Of a DNA stretch of 64,000 nt, positions 59,865-64,000 are shown in pieces. The stretch comes from an uncultured Flavobacteriales bacterium (GTDB taxonomy: Bacteria > Bacteroidota > Bacteroidia > Flavobacteriales_G > Salibacteraceae). Position 1 is the first letter of the stretch. Each line of letters begins with the position of its first letter. The notes beneath the pieces are model-generated. The model made no database searches. It was not told where the DNA came from and saw only the letters and a list, made by a program, of their open reading frames with translations. Both the position numbers and the translations under genes were made by a program. The stretch is from the NCBI GenBank assembly GCA_937121175.1, contig CAKZKD010000028.1:124001-188000 (forward strand), in the 5' to 3' direction.

Positions 59865-60770
59865 TTAATTTATTGTCCGATAATCATTCGGTGTTTGACC
59901 CGTGTGTAATTTGAACATTCGAGTAAAATAATGCGGATAATTAAAGCCCAATTTATAAGCTATTTCACTTACCGTTTGACTCGAATTAAGTAATTCATTT
60001 TTCGCCAGTTCAACCAAGTGTTCATTGATTTGATCCTTTGCATTTTTTCCCGTTTCTTTTTTGAGCAAATCGCTCAAATAATTGCCCGACAAATGCACCT
60101 TATCTGCAAAGTAACCTATACTCGGAATACCTTTTTCAGCTAATAAATCCGAATGCATGTAATCATTGAGTAGAGTTGTAAATTGAGTAACCACATCTTT
60201 GTGGGCATTAGCGCGAGTATGAAACTGACGCTCATAAAACCGACTGCTATAATTCAAAAGCAATTCGATGCTATTAATGATTAACTCTTGAGTGTGCGCG
60301 TCAATATTTTGATTGTACTCGTAAATAATTTTCTCAACCGTATCATAAAGCATTTTGCGCTCTTGGTCGGACAAATGGAGAGCCTCATTCACATCATAAC
60401 TAAAAAAGGAATAATGCTTAATCTTAGGCGCCAGACTTGATTTTCGAATTAAATCGGGGTGAAAAAACAACATCCAACCCGAGTTTTCTCCTTCCTTAAA
60501 TTCTTCGGTTTGTGTTACCACCTGACCGGGAGCAAAGAAGGCCAATACACCTTCTGCAAAATCGTAATTGGTTCTACCGTATTGCAATCCACAATCGTGG
60601 TCTTTCAAAGAAATCATATACATATCCGCCGTCATCGGAACATTCAAAAAATCCTTATTCGACTTCATTTTAGAAACGTCTAGCACCGAAACTAACGGGT
60701 GCTTTGGTTTCTCGTAGCCCATTAATTCATGCAGTTGGGTTATCGTTTGAATGGTCAATGTATTAGCCAT
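59865..60770 (-). CDS. AraC family transcriptional regulator
   Basis: The 301-residue regulator has an N-terminal cupin-like ligand domain (about residues 20-150, YDFAEGVLAFFAPGQVV, NSGWMLFFHPDLI) and a C-terminal double helix-turn-helix (SIGYFADKVHLSGNYLSDLL, KKETGKNAKDQINEHL, QTVSEIAYKLGFNYPHYFTR in parts, TGQTPNDYRTIN). Its ATG directly abuts the stop of the upstream SDR gene, so both are in one operon. The usual target is the neighbouring reductase operon; the inducer is unknown. Confidence 0.9.
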   Translation of the reverse strand: MANTLTIQTITQLHELMGYEKPKHPLVSVLDVSKMKSNKDFLNVPMTADMYMISLKDHDCGLQYGRTNYDFAEGVLAFFAPGQVVTQTEEFKEGENSGWMLFFHPDLIRKSSLAPKIKHYSFFSYDVNEALHLSDQERKMLYDTVEKIIYEYNQNIDAHTQELIINSIELLLNYSSRFYERQFHTRANAHKDVVTQFTTLLNDYMHSDLLAEKGIPSIGYFADKVHLSGNYLSDLLKKETGKNAKDQINEHLVELAKNELLNSSQTVSEIAYKLGFNYPHYFTRMFKLHTGQTPNDYRTIN

Positions 60771-61838
60771 CTATTTGCTGGATTTAATTATTCCTTCATC
60801 AATTAATACCTGAAAAGCCTCTTCCATGGTTGTTTTCATCGGTCTAAATTGAATACCAAGCTCTCTTTTAATCTTTGAGTTATCAGCATTCCATGGAATA
60901 TTCACGTTCTTTTTGACATATTGTCTAGTCATCGTTTTATCTAATAAGGGACCAAATACCAGTACTAACCATTTTGGCAAAGGCCTAGTCGGTAAAGGAA
61001 ATTTATCGCCGTACTTTGGCTGAAGTACCTTCGCCATTTCATAAAAGTTGGTGTTATGCCCTGAAGTAATGTATCTACCTTTGGCCTCTGGAACAAATCC
61101 AGCTTTCAAATGCGCTTCAGCCACATCACGTACATCAACAACACCGACTCCTAATTTGGGTGCGCCCATTTTCAATTCCCCGCTTCCTAACATTTTCACC
61201 GCGCCGAGCGATTGTGACGGTGCATGAGCGTTTAACGCTGGCCCCATCACGAATGAAGGATTAATAGTAACCAAATCCCACTGGTTCTGGGATTCCGCAA
61301 TTCTCCATGCTTCTTTTTCAGCTAACGTTTTAGAATAAGAGTACGGTTGGTACTCAATTGAGGCTGTAGTATTCCACATCTGCTCTGTAATTTTACCTCC
61401 TGGCGCATTAACGGTATCAATAGCATCAGTATATATAGCTGCGCAACTACTTGTTAAAACCACTCTTCGAACCGATTTCACTTCTTTAGCCGTTTCAAGT
61501 ACGTTTTGAGTTCCATTTTTCGCAGGTTCTATTAGCTCCGAGACAGGATCTTTTACATCGGTAAAAAACGGAGAAGCTGTATGATAAACCAATTCACAAC
61601 CCTGCATTGCTTCTTTGTATGATCCCATTGTGAGTAAGTCTGCTTTAAAAAATACAATCTTCCCGCTTGCGTTCTTTTCAAGTTCTGTAAGGTGACCGAC
61701 TTTATTCTCGTCCTCAGGGCTACGCACAGCAGCATGAACTGTAATTCCGTCTTCCACTAATTTTTTCACAAGCCAGCTTGCAACATAGCCATTTGCTCCG
61801 GTTACTAAGACTGGTTTAGATTTATCTATTTGAGTCAT
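60771..61838 (-). CDS. SDR family NAD(P)-dependent oxidoreductase, dihydroflavonol reductase-like
   Basis: The 355-residue extended SDR begins VLVTGANGYVASWLVKKLVEDG (the GANGYVAS motif), with VVLTSSCAAIY and the catalytic YxxxK as YSYSKTLAE. The order and DLVTINPSFVMGP fit aldehyde or dihydroflavonol-type reductases. It is the first gene of the operon with the AraC regulator, so the regulator likely controls its expression in response to a related carbonyl compound. Confidence 0.86.
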   Translation of the reverse strand: MTQIDKSKPVLVTGANGYVASWLVKKLVEDGITVHAAVRSPEDENKVGHLTELEKNASGKIVFFKADLLTMGSYKEAMQGCELVYHTASPFFTDVKDPVSELIEPAKNGTQNVLETAKEVKSVRRVVLTSSCAAIYTDAIDTVNAPGGKITEQMWNTTASIEYQPYSYSKTLAEKEAWRIAESQNQWDLVTINPSFVMGPALNAHAPSQSLGAVKMLGSGELKMGAPKLGVGVVDVRDVAEAHLKAGFVPEAKGRYITSGHNTNFYEMAKVLQPKYGDKFPLPTRPLPKWLVLVFGPLLDKTMTRQYVKKNVNIPWNADNSKIKRELGIQFRPMKTTMEEAFQVLIDEGIIKSSK

Positions 61839-61964
61839 TTTCTTGCTTTATAATTCTTGACAAATTAATCAATGTTCTTCAAAATCAGACCTTCACATTT
61901 TAATGTTTGAGTAACACTTTTTCCTTTTCTAAAGAAATGTACATTTACTCCTCAAACTCTTATC

Positions 61965-62402
61965 ATGAACTCAAATTTAGTAGCTGAAGCCAGTATTGAA
62001 ATAAATGCAAACCCTTCTACTGTGTGGGATGCACTCACTAACCCTGAAAAGATAAAGGTTTACCTGTTTGGGACAGAAACCAAAACCGACTGGAAAGTAG
62101 GAAGCCCCATTGCATTTGAAGGAAATTACGAAGGCCACGTATATCAGGACAAGGGCAATGTATTGGAAGTAAAGAAAAAAGAATTGTTGCGATACAATTA
62201 TTGGAGCAGTATGTCTGGTACTGAGGATAAAATTGAGAATTACTTTATCGTTTCATACATTATTGAACCAGTATCTGAAGGCGCGGTCAAATTCACATGG
62301 CATCAATCGGGTTTTCCGAATGAAGAAAGACGAGCGCATACAGAACAAGGGTTGCAAAGTATGTTGGAACAGATTAAAAATATCGCTGAAATTAATGAGT
62401 AG
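61965..62402 (+). CDS. SRPBCC (AHSA1-like) protein
   Basis: The 145-residue protein has the AHSA1/SRPBCC pattern: EASIEINANPSTVWDALTNPEKIKVYLFG in parts (INANPSTVWDALTNPEKI), TDWKVGSPIAFEGNYEG, VKFTWHQSGFPNEERR, and a C-terminal helix. Ligand-binding or chaperone-like functions are known for this fold. Its stop overlaps the start (62395) of the next, broken, lipoprotein gene as ATGAGTAG, so the two were translationally coupled. Confidence 0.82.
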   Translation: MNSNLVAEASIEINANPSTVWDALTNPEKIKVYLFGTETKTDWKVGSPIAFEGNYEGHVYQDKGNVLEVKKKELLRYNYWSSMSGTEDKIENYFIVSYIIEPVSEGAVKFTWHQSGFPNEERRAHTEQGLQSMLEQIKNIAEINE

Positions 62403-62784
62403 GTACCTCTTACTTGGCATATTACTACTATGAATGGCTTGTAAGCAGGACGATCCAACTGAGTTTGGTGAGGAATATGGTATAATTTTCTATGAATTGG
62501 AATTAAAATATCAGGACATTCAAGCCGTAGCGAACTCTAAACCTTGTATTGATTCTACCGATTGGAAATTCACCTCAATTGGAACTAGGGCCTGCGGTGG
62601 ACCACAAGGTTACATCGCCTATTCTTCAGAAATAGATGAGCCCAACTTCTTACAGAAAGTACGAGAATACAGTGATTTGGAAGACGAATACAATAGAAAA
62701 TCCGGAATTTCTTCAACATGCGACCTTCCTGCGGAACCAACAGGTGTGAGGTGTGAAAATTTGAAGCCAGTGTTTATCTATTGA
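62395..62784 (+). pseudogene. Small lipoprotein gene with in-frame TGA inside the signal peptide
   Basis: From the ATG at 62395 the frame reads MSRYLLLGILLL, then TGA at 62431-62433, then continues in the same frame with MACKQDDPTEFGEEYG to TAA/TGA at 62784. Joined together, these make a normal lipoprotein signal (hydrophobic stretch plus lipobox LxAC) followed by a mature part of about 114 residues with several cysteines (SKPCIDSTDW, RACGGPQGY, STCDLPAEP, VRCENL). Only the ORF from 62434 is open, and it lacks a usable export signal. The stop probably arose from a TGG or similar codon. No family is recognised. Confidence 0.7.
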
Positions 62785-62870
62785 ATCATTTTAAAATTCA
62801 GACAAAAATTCTTTTCAAAGCAAAACTCAGTTTTCGGTAAGTAAACTATTTACACCATCTTTGGCATTAC

Positions 62871-64000
62871 ATGAAATTTGAAGAATTAAACATCTCCGAT
62901 AGCTTAAAAGAAGCAGTTGGATACATGGGGTTTGAAAACTGCACCCCTATACAAGACGAAGCAATACCAACTATACTAAACGGAAAAGATTTAATAGGAT
63001 GTGCCCAAACCGGAACCGGTAAAACGGCGGCATTTCTTATTCCGATGCTGGAAAAACTAACCCAAACAAAAAACGATAAAGTACGAGCATTAATCATTGT
63101 TCCTACAAGAGAGTTAGCGGTTCAAATTGACGAACAAGTACAAGCCATTGGCTATTTCATGGGTATAAGCTCTATTCCGGTTTTTGGTGGAGGCGAAGGC
63201 GGTGATTTCTCTCAACAAAAAACTGCCATTCAGCAAGGAGCTGATTTATTAATTGCTACACCTGGCAGACTGATTGCGCACATGAATTTAGGTTACGTTG
63301 ACCTTTCTGGTTTGGAAATGTTAGTACTGGACGAAGCCGACCGTATGTTAGACATGGGCTTTATCGAAGACATAACCAAAATCATTGAGAAGACGCCTAA
63401 GGAGCGTCAAACGTTAATGTTCTCTGCAACCATGGCAACTCAAATTAGGGTATTGGCGAAACAAATTCTTAAACAACCAGAGCAAATAAACTTGGCAATT
63501 GCAAAACCTGCGGAAGGAGTGAACCAAGTAATTTACAACGTTTACAACCCAAATAAACTAGCCTTAGCCTCTCATATTCTGAAAAATCAAGACATTCAGA
63601 ACATGATAATTTTTGCCTCTCGAAAAGAGATGGTGGATCAAATTGAACGTGCATTAATTAAAGATGGGCATTCGATTAAAAGTTTGCATTCTGGCAGAGA
63701 ACAATCGGAACGTCAGGAACGCTTACGCGATTTTAAAGCAGGCAACATAAAAATATTGGTGGCTACCGATGTTTTGAGCAGAGGAATTGATATTCAAGGA
63801 TTGAGTCATGTAATGAATTTTGACATGCCGAATGACGCTGCAGATTATGTGCATCGTATCGGCAGAACTGCGCGAGCAGACTCAAAGGGAACGGCTATTT
63901 CTTTTGTAAATGAAGAAGACCAGTTGAAAATGATGAATGTTGAGGAACTTATCGAAAGAGTCCTTGACAAACTAGACACTCCTTCCGAAATTGGAGATAG
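62871..64000 (+). CDS. DEAD-box ATP-dependent RNA helicase, RhlE-like (3' end outside window)
   Basis: A frame without stop from the ATG at 62871 to the window end encodes 376 residues of a superfamily 2 helicase. The Q motif (FENCTPIQDEAIP), Walker A CAQTGTGKTAAF, motif Ia PTRELAVQ, GG, TPGR, the DEAD box (LVLDEADRMLDMGF), motif III SATM, motif V ATDVLSRGID and motif VI HRIGRTARA are all present and standard. RhlE-type helicases act on rRNA maturation and mRNA structure, particularly in the cold. The C-terminal tail, which would show the subtype, lies beyond the window. Confidence 0.93.
   Translation, partial: MKFEELNISDSLKEAVGYMGFENCTPIQDEAIPTILNGKDLIGCAQTGTGKTAAFLIPMLEKLTQTKNDKVRALIIVPTRELAVQIDEQVQAIGYFMGISSIPVFGGGEGGDFSQQKTAIQQGADLLIATPGRLIAHMNLGYVDLSGLEMLVLDEADRMLDMGFIEDITKIIEKTPKERQTLMFSATMATQIRVLAKQILKQPEQINLAIAKPAEGVNQVIYNVYNPNKLALASHILKNQDIQNMIIFASRKEMVDQIERALIKDGHSIKSLHSGREQSERQERLRDFKAGNIKILVATDVLSRGIDIQGLSHVMNFDMPNDAADYVHRIGRTARADSKGTAISFVNEEDQLKMMNVEELIERVLDKLDTPSEIGD

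Noticed and set aside
62434-62784. The 116-codon ORF read as an independent cytoplasmic protein starting at the second ATG
   Set aside because: The upstream in-frame leader and the overlapping ATGAGTAG coupling show it is the 3' part of a lipoprotein gene broken by TGA.
1-64000. Prophage, CRISPR array, integrative element or biosynthetic gene cluster
   Set aside because: I saw no integrase, phage structural gene, direct-repeat array, tRNA attachment site, or large synthase gene in the window.

Overview
The window is a chromosomal segment of a Bacteroidota bacterium, most likely Flavobacteriales or a close relative. The evidence is the low GC content, two giant secreted proteins with type IX secretion (T9SS) type A C-terminal sorting domains, a porT gene directly behind ubiE/menG, repeated TAnnTTTG promoter boxes in place of the E. 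coli -10, weak or absent Shine-Dalgarno sequences, and many lipoproteins and small outer-membrane beta-barrels. I see no tRNA, rRNA, prophage, transposase or CRISPR array. The only structured RNA I can support is a bacterial type A RNase P RNA (rnpB) at about 6.70-7.03 kb.

0-9.9 kb is core housekeeping: the C-terminal half of methylmalonyl-CoA mutase, a YbaB-type nucleoid protein, TerC, a thioredoxin-like protein, YaaA, a Nudix hydrolase, an Smr protein, rnpB, then a multi-PAS histidine kinase with its single-domain response regulator, closed by a perfect-palindrome terminator. 9.9-20.2 kb is on the minus strand: a dipeptidyl-peptidase III lipoprotein and two adjacent T9SS substrates of 850 and 1833 residues. 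20.2-27.0 kb holds trxB, meaB (partner of the mutase at the window edge), an aminotransferase, an RfaE1-type sugar kinase, menG/ubiE and porT.

27.0-33.5 kb is a fatty-acid beta-oxidation operon: a MarR regulator with a perfect inverted-repeat operator at its own promoter, a FadN-type fused hydroxyacyl-CoA dehydrogenase/enoyl-CoA hydratase, a FadA thiolase and a FadE acyl-CoA dehydrogenase. Two insert-like features interrupt it: a four-helix-bundle (23S intervening-sequence) protein gene flanked by imperfect inverted repeats, and a separate inverted repeat before fadE.

33.5-49 kb is an accessory region with signs of rearrangement and decay: a truncated near-identical duplicate of a DUF2867 gene, a short repeat at its breakpoint, and a DUF3667 gene cut by one in-frame TAG. 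It also contains two Crp/Fnr-type regulators, an amine-oxidase-like flavoprotein, an EF-hand protein, an oxidoreductase/DJ-1 pair, and a compact locus of a thioredoxin-like protein, a MarR regulator with a four-cysteine tail and a MOSC protein. That last locus carries the same palindrome at two promoters and in the hairpin between the genes. It is the best candidate here for a little-described regulated system.

49-64 kb contains an adenine-deaminase-type enzyme, a DbpA-like helicase with DEFD in place of DEAD, a cupin, membrane proteins, an L,D-transpeptidase, an alpha/beta hydrolase, three SDR/epimerase proteins, two SRPBCC proteins, an AraC regulator, a REP-like repeat, a lipoprotein gene whose signal peptide is cut by an in-frame TGA, and the 5' part of an RhlE-like DEAD-box helicase that runs off the end. 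Assignments rest on motif recognition and reading of the sequence; no database search was run.
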